DNA from: a virus | Virus record (IMG/VR): IMGVR_UViG_3300037129_000025 | Span: 1-43,080 of that record | Direction: 5' to 3' (one strand) | DNA: 43,080 bases | Shown here: positions 28,941 through 36,912 of the stretch, one piece after another | Position numbering within the stretch: position 1 is the first letter of the stretch | Layout of the letters: every line of letters starts with the position of its first letter | Notes under the pieces: model-generated | The model's input: only the letters and a program-made list of their open reading frames with translations | What the model was told of the DNA's origin: nothing | Database searches by the model: none | Translations under genes and position numbers: made by a program

Positions 28941-29091
28941 CAAAGCGCAAGAACGGGCTGCCTTCGGGGGATACCTCGGATCAAAAATGAAAAAGCGGGC
29001 TAACCTCTGGGCTAAAGAGACACCGGATATCAAGTCTCTTCCAGAACACGTAGCAAAAAAGAAAAGGAAAAATTTACATGAGCGAGAATAA
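28924..29091 (+). CDS. Small phage protein of the PFxSKAQ...WAKETPDIKSLPEHV family (55 aa)
   Basis: Reads MSPFRSKAQERAAFGGYLGS, then RANLWAKETPDIKSLPEHVAKKKRK. The conserved ends (P-F-x-S-x-A-Q-x-R and W-A-x-E-T-P-x-I-K-S-L-P-E-x-V) are those of a common tiny phage protein found near head genes; function unknown. It overlaps the endonuclease VII gene by 17 bp and the next gene by 14 bp. Confidence 0.8.
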   Translation: MSPFRSKAQERAAFGGYLGSKMKKRANLWAKETPDIKSLPEHVAKKKRKNLHERE

Positions 29092-29392
29092 GTTTGAGGC
29101 AGACGATCAGGGACACGGGCCGGATGAACTGGAGCAGAAAGAGGCTGAAGAGCATAAGTCTTTTTCCAAGAAACAGATCCATCAAATCGTTCTTGACCAT
29201 TTGAATTCGCATCACCTGGCCGATCATCCAGAGTTTAAAAAGATCGTGAAAGGTGTTGCCGCCATGGATCAGGACGAGGCAGGAGAAAGTCCGGCGGACG
29301 AAAAGAAGGAAGAGGCGAAGGTGTCTCCCAAGAATGCTGACAAACACCGCGTGGAAAAAATGACAGCGGAACACAAGAAAAAACATGGCTGA
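29078..29392 (+). CDS. Hypothetical acidic/charged head-region protein (104 aa)
   Basis: Not recognised. Hydrophilic throughout, rich in Glu, Lys, His and Asp (PDELEQKEAEEHKSFSKKQ, HHLADHPEFKKIVKG, then a Lys/Glu tail). Contains QIHQIVLDHLNSHHLADHPEF, a helix of the type found in small scaffolding or portal-associated proteins. Overlaps neighbours on both sides. Confidence 0.6.
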   Translation: MSENKFEADDQGHGPDELEQKEAEEHKSFSKKQIHQIVLDHLNSHHLADHPEFKKIVKGVAAMDQDEAGESPADEKKEEAKVSPKNADKHRVEKMTAEHKKKHG

Positions 29393-29666
29393 AAATGCTA
29401 AAAGCCCTTTTAACGGGAACCTTGCTAGCAGTGACGGTAATCCTCTTGATACTGCTGACGTTCTCCAGAAAGGGATAAATGGCCTTTCCCTCCATGATTT
29501 TATGCAGTTGACGGGGATGGTGAATAAAAGTTCAGGGGCAGCGGATGACGTTTCAAGTACGCCTGCGAGCAGTACGGCAAAGAGTGGAACGGCAGCACCA
29601 AAGAAACAGTACGGGCCAGCAGACCCAGATGGGTCAGGATACGCGCCCGTAATAACAGTGACATAA
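29385..29666 (+). CDS. Hypothetical protein (93 aa)
   Basis: Not recognised. Low-complexity, Ser/Ala/Gly-rich, with one ordered segment (GLSLHDFMQLTGMVNKSSG) and a disordered tail ending ADPDGSGYAPVITVT. Starts by an 8-bp overlap with the upstream gene. Position between portal and scaffold suggests a virion or morphogenesis accessory. Confidence 0.55.
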   Translation: MAENAKSPFNGNLASSDGNPLDTADVLQKGINGLSLHDFMQLTGMVNKSSGAADDVSSTPASSTAKSGTAAPKKQYGPADPDGSGYAPVITVT

Positions 29667-29677
29667 GGAGCAACGCT

Positions 29678-29791
29678 ATGAGCGAAGAGAGAGTATCGCC
29701 TAAAGAAGAAATGAAACAAAAGGCAGAACGGATTCAAAAATTAAAAGAAGATTGGGAAAAAAATATCAAGCCCACTCTTGGAAAGGAATAA
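29678..29791 (+). CDS. Small charged protein (37 aa)
   Basis: ATG at 29678 with AAGGAG 9 bases upstream. Reads MSEERVSPKEEMKQKAERIQ then LKEDWEKNIKPTLGKE, a single charged helix. The strong ribosome site and neat fit between two genes (3 bp before the next start) support it. Function unknown. Confidence 0.6.
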   Translation: MSEERVSPKEEMKQKAERIQKLKEDWEKNIKPTLGKE

Positions 29792-29794
29792 AAA

Positions 29795-30070
29795 ATGGCT
29801 TTTGTTGCGGCGAATGTTGACACCACGATTTTTGGTGACAAGCGTGTAGTGTTGGGAAGTTATGTAAATACCGGCGGTTCTACCGGCGGTAAGATCACCA
29901 CGGGATTAAACGCTATCGTGGCCTTTATGTTGCAACCCTATGGCACGAGTGTTGCGAGTATGGCAGTTGTAAATGGTAGCGTTCCTACGTCAACTGTTCC
30001 GGTTGCGGATGGGATTACGATTGTCACGAACGCGAACGAATCAGGGATATGGATGGCGTACGGCTGGTGA
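29795..30070 (+). CDS. Small beta-rich putative head decoration protein (91 aa)
   Basis: Reads MAFVAANVDTTIFGDKRVVLGSYVNTGGSTGGKITTGL, then Val/Thr/Ala-rich beta strands ending ESGIWMAYGW. Small Gly/Thr/Val-rich proteins of this size just before the scaffold and capsid genes are often capsid decoration or head-completion proteins. No specific family recognised. Ribosome site GGAATAAAAA. Confidence 0.5.
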   Translation: MAFVAANVDTTIFGDKRVVLGSYVNTGGSTGGKITTGLNAIVAFMLQPYGTSVASMAVVNGSVPTSTVPVADGITIVTNANESGIWMAYGW

Positions 30071-30113
30071 AGTTAAACTGTAATTCATGGCTAAAAGCTA
30101 AAAGGAGATTTCC

Positions 30114-30875
30114 ATGGAAAACGAGAACAAAATCGAGACACCGCTGGTAGAAAATGCCAAGGTTGAAACGCCTGTAGAAAAACCTGTGGAGATTAACTGG
30201 CAGGAACGCGCCACGCAAGCGGAAGAAAAGCTGAAGGGCGTAGACCTCGATAAGTGGGCGAAAGTGAAAGACCTTGACCCGGATGAAGTCGGTGAGGCCA
30301 TGAAGGCTTACGGAATTATCTCTGAGGACGAGGGTAAGTTCAAGAAGGTCATGGAAATCTTGGAGGCCAAAGAAGAGATCAAAAAAGAAGAAGCCAAAGG
30401 CGGAGACACTTCCGCTATGGAAAAGAAATTGGCTTTTCTTGAAAGCAAGATCAACGGGATCGAACAGGACAAACAGAAGTCCCTCACGAAAGACTGGATG
30501 GGGAAGTATCAGAAAAATATCGATACTGCTCTTGAAGGCCAGAAGGAGATAGAAAAATTGTCTCCTCTGGAAAAGAAAGCGGTACGCGCTTTTGTGGATT
30601 CAAAGTTCCAAGCGGACAAGAACCAGAAAAAACCCGTCTTGGGATTACCGGATGTTGCGAAGTTTGTGACGGAAGCGATCAAGGAAGTGAAAGAGCATCG
30701 GGCATTCATTCTGGCAAATGGCGTCAAGCGGGATACTTCTCCTGACGGGATTTCTGGAAGCAAATCTTCCGGCACTCCTACGGAAAAGAAAAAACCCACT
30801 GAGGCTGGAGACAGGATAGCCAATATGCAAAAAGAATGGTCGCAAAAACAGGCGGACAATTCTCACGTTGTATAA
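30114..30875 (+). CDS. Putative scaffolding protein (253 aa)
   Basis: Directly upstream of the major capsid gene. Strongly charged and helical: acidic N-terminus (ENENKIETPLVENAKVETP), LDKWAKVKDLDPDEVGEAMK, a long Glu/Lys coiled coil around residues 85-150, and a basic, flexible C-terminus (KRDTSPDGISGSKSSGTPTEKKKP). That layout is typical of phage scaffolds, whose basic end contacts the capsid lining. AAGGAG precedes the ATG. Confidence 0.8.
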   Translation: MENENKIETPLVENAKVETPVEKPVEINWQERATQAEEKLKGVDLDKWAKVKDLDPDEVGEAMKAYGIISEDEGKFKKVMEILEAKEEIKKEEAKGGDTSAMEKKLAFLESKINGIEQDKQKSLTKDWMGKYQKNIDTALEGQKEIEKLSPLEKKAVRAFVDSKFQADKNQKKPVLGLPDVAKFVTEAIKEVKEHRAFILANGVKRDTSPDGISGSKSSGTPTEKKKPTEAGDRIANMQKEWSQKQADNSHVV

Positions 30876-30902
30876 CAGTTTTCATAAAAAGGAGTTTTAA
30901 CC

Positions 30903-32108
30903 ATGGCAGCTGCACAATTAGCGGACTTAGACGGTCTGCTCAAACGGAATTATGGTGATGATTTTATCACCCAACAGCAGTTTGACCCGGACTTCATCTC
31001 CACGATGCCGAAAGCACCGGAGAAGCCGGAAGGCGAACAGGGGGCTATTTTCCTCGGCGTTCGTATGCAACGCAGGCAGAACGGCGGAGCGCAGAACCAG
31101 GGCGAGCAATTCCGCACGAACGCAGTGGGTGTCCGTAAGCAATCCACCGTGGTCGCGAAAGTGAACATCTGGGCGTTTGAGATCACGAATTATGCAATCG
31201 CTCTTTCCAACTCGGCCACCGCGGCTTTCTTCAGCGGTCTGGACGATGAAATGGCTGACTCTCTCGCGGCTTTCAAGAAGGACGAGAACCGTCAGTGCTT
31301 CGGAGCCGGAACAGGCGTGTTGGCTAACGTCAACGGCGCAGTGAACAACAGTGCCACCGTCACCGTGGATAACGTGCAGTATTTTTATCCCGGCATGGTC
31401 GTTGATATTTGGACGGCCACCACGGGCGGAGTGTTGGAAGCAAGTGGTACGATCACGGCGATTTCAGAAGCCAACCTCACGATCACTTTGGCTGCGGCTA
31501 TCAACTGCAACAACGCCGATGTGATTGTTCGTCAGAATATCCTCACCGGCGCACCTACGGACGGTAAGGAAATGATGGGTCTGCAAGGTATCGCAGACGC
31601 GGGAACGCTTCTCACGACCTTCCAAGGGTTGCTTCGCGCGACCTATAGCATTTGGAACGGTTCCAGTGCGTCAGCCGCTTCTGCTTCGCTGACCAGTGAC
31701 CTTCTGCAGCGCACCACAGATCGCGTGGAACGTAAGTCGGGCAAAACGATCGACACCATCGTGTCGCATCGTAATCAGCGCAGAGCCTATATCAACCTCG
31801 TTACGCCCCAAAAGCGTTTTCAGGATGATGATTTGGATGCAGGGTTTTCGGCGTTGGAATGGAATGGGATGCGTTGGCTTGTGTCCCATGATTGTCAGCG
31901 GGATTCGATTTATACGTATCCCCGCAAGAGCGTACAGCTGTTTGAAGTAATGCCGATCAAACTTGATGACACGGACGGGAAGATTTTGACCCGCATCCCG
32001 CACACTGATACCGCAGAGGGCTATTACAAGCACTATGCGAATATCGGCAGCCGTCATCCTGTGTCGGTCGGTTCGCTCAATACGCTTGCCACTTTGGCTG
32101 ATGCGTAA
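30903..32108 (+). CDS. Major capsid protein (401 aa)
   Basis: Follows the scaffold with an AAGGAG site. The protein has a typical HK97-like order: an N-terminal segment, AFEITNYAIALSNSATAAFFSGLDDEMADSLAAFKKDENRQCFG (spine-helix region), an inserted beta domain at about 130-185 (NVQYFYPGMVVDIWTATTGG, then SGTITAISEANLTITL), and a P-domain/A-domain part with DRVERKSGKTIDTIVSHRNQRRAYINL and KRFQDDDLDAGFSALEWNGMRWLVSHD. The insertion corresponds to the I-domain type additions seen in P22-like capsids, but is only inferred. Confidence 0.85.
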   Translation: MAAAQLADLDGLLKRNYGDDFITQQQFDPDFISTMPKAPEKPEGEQGAIFLGVRMQRRQNGGAQNQGEQFRTNAVGVRKQSTVVAKVNIWAFEITNYAIALSNSATAAFFSGLDDEMADSLAAFKKDENRQCFGAGTGVLANVNGAVNNSATVTVDNVQYFYPGMVVDIWTATTGGVLEASGTITAISEANLTITLAAAINCNNADVIVRQNILTGAPTDGKEMMGLQGIADAGTLLTTFQGLLRATYSIWNGSSASAASASLTSDLLQRTTDRVERKSGKTIDTIVSHRNQRRAYINLVTPQKRFQDDDLDAGFSALEWNGMRWLVSHDCQRDSIYTYPRKSVQLFEVMPIKLDDTDGKILTRIPHTDTAEGYYKHYANIGSRHPVSVGSLNTLATLADA

Positions 32109-32138
32109 TCATAAACCAAGCAAAAAGGAGACAAGAAC

Positions 32139-32597
32139 ATGAAGAAGTTTCTGGCGATTTTGCTGGCGTTTATGTTGATCGCAACGTCAGCTTTTGCAGT
32201 GACCTACACCGTTCAGAGTCGTGAGCGGGGTGTGGACGATCAGGGCGCGAATTACGTAAAAGCCCGTGGCGTTATTGCCATGGATGCGTCTTATCAATGC
32301 AACACCACTACGAATAACTGCGGATATGCTATCCGTCCTGCTACTTTGGGGATGAATACCATTTCTCTTTTCCGCATTGATCCGCAGTGGGCAACAGCAC
32401 CGGGTGCTTCCGGCAGTGTAATTCTGTTCAAGTATAATACGGGCGGCCCTGGGGGCAGTCTTGTGGGCGCAGGGGTATCTGGGCCTACGCTTCGTGCGTA
32501 TTATGTCGGAACGAATGCGCAAGCCGGTCTTGTGTCCATGCCTTCTTACAGCCTTGCGGATTTGACCGCAGTGCCGTTTGAAGCTATCGGAACATAA
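32139..32597 (+). CDS. Secreted protein of unknown function in the head gene cluster (152 aa)
   Basis: Signal peptide MKKFLAILLAFMLIATSAFA with A-F-A cleavage before VTYTVQ. The mature part is beta-rich, Gly/Thr/Ala-rich, with one Cys pair region (QCNTTTNNCGYAI) that could form a disulphide in the periplasm, and ends VPFEAIGT. A strong AAGGAG site precedes the ATG. An exported protein directly after the capsid gene is unexpected because virions assemble in the cytoplasm. Not recognised; see findings for the three such genes. Confidence 0.75.
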   Translation: MKKFLAILLAFMLIATSAFAVTYTVQSRERGVDDQGANYVKARGVIAMDASYQCNTTTNNCGYAIRPATLGMNTISLFRIDPQWATAPGASGSVILFKYNTGGPGGSLVGAGVSGPTLRAYYVGTNAQAGLVSMPSYSLADLTAVPFEAIGT

Positions 32598-32608
32598 GGG
32601 AGAAATTA

Positions 32609-33076
32609 ATGGAAGTGTCAGAGGAATTTAAAAAATCCCTCCGAGAGTATGATGGTACTCTGGATGCAGTCCTGGACGATGTTCAGGACTGCATCCACAT
32701 TTTCTCCAACCGCAAGGGTAATAAAATCCACGAGCTTTCCATCAAGCGCGGGCAGTTGGAAACATGGTCAACGCTTGAACGTAGGATCTTAAAAGTGCTT
32801 CCAGAGAAAGATGTGTGGAAGCGTTTCAAAAATGCGGATGAGTATGACGATCATCTGCATGAAAAAGAGCAAGCGGTATGCAGGCAGAAACGCGAGAAGG
32901 CAAAAGCCGAGAGATGGGCGAGATTTAAAGACGAGATCAATCTCTGGAAACACGCTCTCGCGCAGGCGCAAAAAGGACTTTACAGAGGCGGAGAGCCGTA
33001 CAAAACAAGTTCGATTATTTCAGGCCACGAATTTACAAAGCCCACAGAGGCGAAAAGGGAGTTAATACTACCATGA
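32609..33076 (+). CDS. Hypothetical charged protein (155 aa)
   Basis: Not recognised. Strongly helical and charged (IHELSIKRGQLETWSTLERR, KEQAVCRQKREKAKAERWAR, EINLWKHALAQAQKGLY). Located between capsid and adaptor genes, so probably a morphogenesis or head-tail joining accessory. Codons 19-30 lie in a perfect 13-bp inverted repeat (32662-32696). GGGAGAAATTA precedes the ATG. Confidence 0.6.
   Translation: MEVSEEFKKSLREYDGTLDAVLDDVQDCIHIFSNRKGNKIHELSIKRGQLETWSTLERRILKVLPEKDVWKRFKNADEYDDHLHEKEQAVCRQKREKAKAERWARFKDEINLWKHALAQAQKGLYRGGEPYKTSSIISGHEFTKPTEAKRELILP
32662..32696. repeat. 13-bp perfect hairpin inside a coding region
   Basis: GGATGCAGTCCTG (32662-32674), loop GACGATGTT (9 bases), CAGGACTGCATCC (32684-32696). 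It lies 54 bases into the gene at 32609. No T-tract follows; may act on mRNA stability or attenuation, or be coincidental. Confidence 0.85.
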
Positions 33077-33600
33077 ACACGATTCTTTGGAACACCAGCA
33101 AAAAGCAGATCACGGTGATGTATGACGGCAAGAACAATTATTTCGCGCCGGATGAGAAAAAAAGTTTGCCTTATAACATGGATTACGAGAAAGCGTATCT
33201 GAACCATCTGCTGTTTGAAGGGGAACGCTTTGGTCTTGTGGAGCTTTCAGAAAAAGCGGGTGTTGAAGATATCAAGAAAGCATATATCAAAGGCGTGAAA
33301 GCCCGTTGGCGGCAGATGGATTTTATTTGCCGGAACTATCGCACTATGAATAAAGAAAGGGAAGCGGCGAAGATGTCCGCTGAACTTCCGAGCGATTATG
33401 TGGCGGAATGCGCTCAGGAAGCGAAAGGGCTTTTGTCGGAATTAAAAACCCTGGAAGCGGAGAAATTCAAGGCCGTTGAGGATTATCTGGGGGATGGGGA
33501 AACAAAGAAAACTCAGGACTTACTAGATGAGTCTGAGAGAAAAGTCGAAGTCTCTACCCTAGAGGCCGATATCGTGCCGGGGAGAAAACGAGGGCGGTAA
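33073..33600 (+). CDS. Hypothetical protein (175 aa), head region
   Basis: Not recognised by family. MNTILWNTSKKQITVMYDGKNNYFAPDEKKSL opens with a short beta motif found in small phage proteins that report a face or cap residue, then helical segments (DIKKAYIKGVKARWRQMDFI) and a charged tail ending GRKRGR. Starts inside the previous stop (ATGA overlap) and its stop overlaps the adaptor start. Confidence 0.6.
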   Translation: MNTILWNTSKKQITVMYDGKNNYFAPDEKKSLPYNMDYEKAYLNHLLFEGERFGLVELSEKAGVEDIKKAYIKGVKARWRQMDFICRNYRTMNKEREAAKMSAELPSDYVAECAQEAKGLLSELKTLEAEKFKAVEDYLGDGETKKTQDLLDESERKVEVSTLEADIVPGRKRGR

Positions 33601-34529
33601 TGATATTTTTACCCGATGACAGGGCGTTTGTACGAGATGAAATTGTCACACAGAATCCGGGGTTTTTATCCGACCTTGAAATCGATCGCTGGATAAACGA
33701 GGGGTATCGGAACTACTGTCATCGGCTGATGAAAGCCGATCAAGGATATTTTGAGCAGACAGAATACCTCAATCTCACGGCAAATGTGGAGACAATCACG
33801 CTCCCCTCTATCTTCGCAAATCTTCAGTCGATGATTCGCTCTACCCGCGTGGAGCGGGTACTGCCGACAGGAACTGTACCTTTACGGTTTAGAAAGAGAT
33901 TTGACGAAGTCAACCCCATCTCGTCCTCTGTCACAGGTTTTGCTTACTTCCCCACATATAATTTTCGGGGTGGAAACCTTGTGCTGGAGCCGCCACCTTC
34001 ATCCTCCGAGGTTGGCGGGGCCAGCACAGGTGGTCTTTTGCTCTATTACGTGGCAGAGCCCCCAAAATTAGAATCCGCGCTTTGTTGGGCGAATGCGGGA
34101 GCGCAGACGCTTTTCCTGAATAATACCTCTCCCACCTCTGACCCCAGAGCAAATTACTATAACGGGGCTATGGTCTATATTTACTCCGGCACAGGCGCGG
34201 GGCAGATGAACACCATTACGGCGTACACAGGATTTGTCGGGGTATCAAACGCGAATAATTATAAATGCACAATGAAAAGCGCGTGGGGAACAAATCCTGA
34301 CACCACTTCCGTTTATTGCATTCTCGCGTCTACGGATTTCCCTGAGAGTTTTGATGACCTTCCTCGCCTTTACGCGGTGAAGAAAGCATTCTTGAAAGAG
34401 CGTTCCCGTGGGCAGGAAGTAAGTTATGACAGTAGCGCACTCAAGGAAAAAGAGAAAGATTTTATCGACCTATTAAGTGAACGAACCACGGCGCGGAAAT
34501 TTATCCAGCCGTTCAACCCGGAGCTTTGA
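33600..34529 (+). CDS. Head-tail adaptor-like protein with an inserted beta domain (309 aa)
   Basis: The outer parts are typical of phage adaptor proteins: DLEIDRWINEGYRNYCHRLMKAD at the start, LNLTANVETITLPS, and PRLYAVKKAFLKERSRGQEVSYDSSALKEKEKDFIDLL at the end (helix bundle). A segment at about 160-250 (SALCWANAGAQTLFLNNTS...YSGTGAGQMNTITAY...WGTNPDTTSVYCILA) interrupts it and has the G-T-G-A-G-Q motif of small beta domains found on virion surfaces. It would sit under the portal and connect to the tail. The adaptor role is inferred from position and fold pattern. Confidence 0.7.
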   Translation: MIFLPDDRAFVRDEIVTQNPGFLSDLEIDRWINEGYRNYCHRLMKADQGYFEQTEYLNLTANVETITLPSIFANLQSMIRSTRVERVLPTGTVPLRFRKRFDEVNPISSSVTGFAYFPTYNFRGGNLVLEPPPSSSEVGGASTGGLLLYYVAEPPKLESALCWANAGAQTLFLNNTSPTSDPRANYYNGAMVYIYSGTGAGQMNTITAYTGFVGVSNANNYKCTMKSAWGTNPDTTSVYCILASTDFPESFDDLPRLYAVKKAFLKERSRGQEVSYDSSALKEKEKDFIDLLSERTTARKFIQPFNPEL

Positions 34530-34531
34530 AA

Positions 34532-34873
34532 ATGAAAAAATTCCTCGCTATTCTCGCATTGTTGCTTTTGATCTGCACCCCGCTTTTCGCGGCGGCGGCC
34601 ACTAGTACGACCACCGAATATGGATTTTCTGTGTCGGGAGATACTGGCGCGGTTGTCGTTAATAGTGGGGATTCTATCGTAAAAGCTTTTATCTTTTACC
34701 CTAGTACCTCCACCGATACCGCGATCATTACCACAGGGACGGCCAACGTCACTTTCACGAAAATGTCAAACACCAACGGATATATAGGTCTTGGGGATAG
34801 CGGAGCCAGATTTAAAAATATCACGGTAACGCTCACGGCGAGTACGGATTATCTCGCTATCGTAACGAGGTAG
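34532..34873 (+). CDS. Secreted small beta-rich protein (113 aa)
   Basis: The ATG at 34532 has GGAG 8 bases upstream (an earlier in-frame TTG is ignored). Signal peptide MKKFLAILALLLLICTPLFA, closely resembling that of the gene at 32139 (MKKFLAILLAFMLIATSAFA). The mature part is Thr/Ser/Val-rich (TTTEYGFSVSGDTGAVVVNS, GYIGLGDSGARFKNITVTL). The two leaders probably come from a common ancestor. Function unknown. Confidence 0.7.
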   Translation: MKKFLAILALLLLICTPLFAAAATSTTTEYGFSVSGDTGAVVVNSGDSIVKAFIFYPSTSTDTAIITTGTANVTFTKMSNTNGYIGLGDSGARFKNITVTLTASTDYLAIVTR

Positions 34874-34875
34874 AT

Positions 34876-35721
34876 ATGACCGAGCAAGAGGCGTTAGAAA
34901 AACTGAAAAAAGACATTCTGGAACTCGCCGACCAGAAACAGTTACTTGTCGTGCAGATCCGCGAACTCGTGATAGAGAAGCGCGTGGCCGAGGAGTATCT
35001 TCGAAGGACAAGAAAAGATGCCTCTGAGCTAGAGATAGAGAATGCAGACAGGGTTAAAAAGTGTCTCCTGAAAGTGAAACACGTTTTAGAAGGCGCGGAG
35101 GCCAAGGAGTCTGATTTTATCACAAAGCTTCAGACACTTAAAAAATGGGAAACGGAACTAGCGGAAAAAGAACAGGAGCAAAAAACTTTATCTCTGTCTC
35201 TGGATAACAGGATGGTGGAGTTAGCCGGGGAAAGAAAAAAGTTTGATGAAGAATACGCCACTAAGATGAGGAAAGCGGACGAGGTGTTAATGTCTGCAAA
35301 AGACGCGGCGGATGAAAAATATGCGGCTTTATCGCGGGAAACGGCGAAGTATGAGAAATTGGTGGCCGAACTTGACCAAAAACAGGCCGTACACGCGGAA
35401 ACGCTGGCTAGGCATGATGACGCTAGGGTAACTCTGGAGAACACGCGGGCAGACCTCCTAGAGCAGAACAGGCGTATTCAGGAGCAGTTGGCCGATATCC
35501 AAAGGCGTGAAAACGATTCCAGCACCACTCTTGGGAAACAGAAGGCCTTGCAGGAGGACTTAGATCGCCGCGCCGCGAGCGTTCAGGCTCTGGAAAAAGG
35601 CCAGCATGAAAAGGAAGTGGGGCTGGACTTGAGAAAACGGGAACTGGATTCGCGGGAAAAGAAAGTGGCTTCCCTTATCAAGATTCACCAACTGGAGAAA
35701 GAAATTGCAGAACTTAGCTGA
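34876..35721 (+). CDS. Long coiled-coil protein (281 aa), possible tail spike/needle or ruler-like
   Basis: Almost the entire sequence is a heptad-rich coiled coil with few Gly or Pro: LEKLKKDILELADQKQLLVV, EKEQEQKTLSLSLDNRMVEL, KYEKLVAELDQKQAVHAET, RREN...QALEKGQHEKEVGLD, ending IKIHQLEKEIAELS. No signal peptide. Such proteins in late operons can be fibre shafts, needles or tape-like rulers. The end is followed by a small late gene with a partial overlap. The specific role is unknown. Confidence 0.65.
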   Translation: MTEQEALEKLKKDILELADQKQLLVVQIRELVIEKRVAEEYLRRTRKDASELEIENADRVKKCLLKVKHVLEGAEAKESDFITKLQTLKKWETELAEKEQEQKTLSLSLDNRMVELAGERKKFDEEYATKMRKADEVLMSAKDAADEKYAALSRETAKYEKLVAELDQKQAVHAETLARHDDARVTLENTRADLLEQNRRIQEQLADIQRRENDSSTTLGKQKALQEDLDRRAASVQALEKGQHEKEVGLDLRKRELDSREKKVASLIKIHQLEKEIAELS

Positions 35722-35725
35722 CGGG

Positions 35726-35989
35726 ATGAATTTTTATTTCGCTCAGAACGGGTATGTTGCCACAGAGGTTGATGCTGACAGCACAGCGACCTTTATGTAT
35801 TACCTCTACGTGAATAAGTTCGGGTCTTGGTATCTGATGAGGCAGGAAGCAATAAGTGCGACCCAGTACGAGTGCAAATTTGCGAAAGGGATCGCGGCTG
35901 TCGGAACGGACTGGCGGAACTCTAGCGTCTGGACGGGTCGTACGACAACGACTTATGCCTTCGCTGACGCGGTGTTCAAGGATTTATGA
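35726..35989 (+). CDS. Small tail/fibre-associated protein (87 aa)
   Basis: Start drawn at the ATG at 35726, 4 bp after the preceding stop; an in-frame TTG at 35705 is also possible. MNFYFAQNGYVATEVDADSTATFMYYLY, then SWYLMRQEAISATQYECKF. The aromatic, Gly/Thr-rich composition resembles small tail fibre-end or capping proteins. The stop overlaps the next ATG (ATGA). Confidence 0.55.
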   Translation: MNFYFAQNGYVATEVDADSTATFMYYLYVNKFGSWYLMRQEAISATQYECKFAKGIAAVGTDWRNSSVWTGRTTTTYAFADAVFKDL

Positions 35990-36900
35990 AGAAAGCTATA
36001 GGTTTTTTTTTAATTCTTCTCGCCTGCTCTCCAGCATTCGCAAAAACACAGGTTCTTACCTACCCTGCTAAGATCCCCGCTTGGGTCTGCCAGCCATCGG
36101 ATAGTGATACCAATTGTGGCGGGATTTTTACAGAAACCGACCCTCTCTCCCTGCATCTTGACCCTACAGGTCAGTCGATGGTGAATACAACGCTCGTCAC
36201 GAATCTCAATGCTGATTTACTGGACGGGAATCATGCGAGTGCGTTTGTTACTTCAGAATCTGACCCAATTGTCGGAGCGATAAACGGCATCGTCAAAGCA
36301 AACGGAGTGGGTACTATTGGTGCTGTTATTTCTGGGACGGACATCAAAACCATCAACTCCGCTTCTCTTTTGGGGAGTGGGGATATTGCTCTGCAAACTC
36401 CCCTTTCTTTAGTCACTAACAACGCACAGCCGAGAGTGCTTGCTAATTTTTATGCAGATGTCTCCTCATCTAGCACAAACGAAACAGACCTTTATTCTTA
36501 TACGCTTCCGGCTAATACTCTTACTGCTGACGGACAAGCTTTGAGAGGATATGTTATCTGGTGTCCTACTTACGGAGGAGTAAGCCACACGTCCACTCCA
36601 AGACTATATTTTGCCGGAACGAATATAGTTGGGACGGTTTTTGCGACTTCTTATAATGATATCTATTCAAGAAAAATAGAGTTTGAAATTATCAGGACTT
36701 CATCATCAACTTATCGAGTTTATTATATCGGTTTTGGTGTGGGTTCTGTAAACATCAACCAAACAAGTCTCGTTCAGGATATAGCGATTAATTGGACAGT
36801 TACTAACATTTTAAAATTAACAGGGCAGACTACCAATGCAACATATCCAGTAAAAGGTCAAATGATGCGAGTTTATTGGGAACCAATCGCAGGTGGATAA
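35986..36900 (+). CDS. Fibre-like protein with N-terminal signal peptide (304 aa)
   Basis: N-terminus MKKAIGFFLILLACSPAFA followed by KTQVL: a Sec signal peptide, with both a possible A-F-A cleavage site and an overlapping lipobox-like L-L-A-C. Residues 55-80 contain STLVTNLNADLLDGNHASAF-type text (NTTLVTNLNADLLDGNHASA), the NADLLDG repeat motif of many tail fibre proteins. The central part (NTINSASLLGSGDIALQTPL) and C-terminal beta strands are also fibre-like. A fibre gene with an export signal is unusual; it may be a surface or decoy protein. GC drops in its 3' half. Confidence 0.75.
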   Translation: MKKAIGFFLILLACSPAFAKTQVLTYPAKIPAWVCQPSDSDTNCGGIFTETDPLSLHLDPTGQSMVNTTLVTNLNADLLDGNHASAFVTSESDPIVGAINGIVKANGVGTIGAVISGTDIKTINSASLLGSGDIALQTPLSLVTNNAQPRVLANFYADVSSSSTNETDLYSYTLPANTLTADGQALRGYVIWCPTYGGVSHTSTPRLYFAGTNIVGTVFATSYNDIYSRKIEFEIIRTSSSTYRVYYIGFGVGSVNINQTSLVQDIAINWTVTNILKLTGQTTNATYPVKGQMMRVYWEPIAGG

Positions 36901-36912
36901 AAAGGAGAGAAT

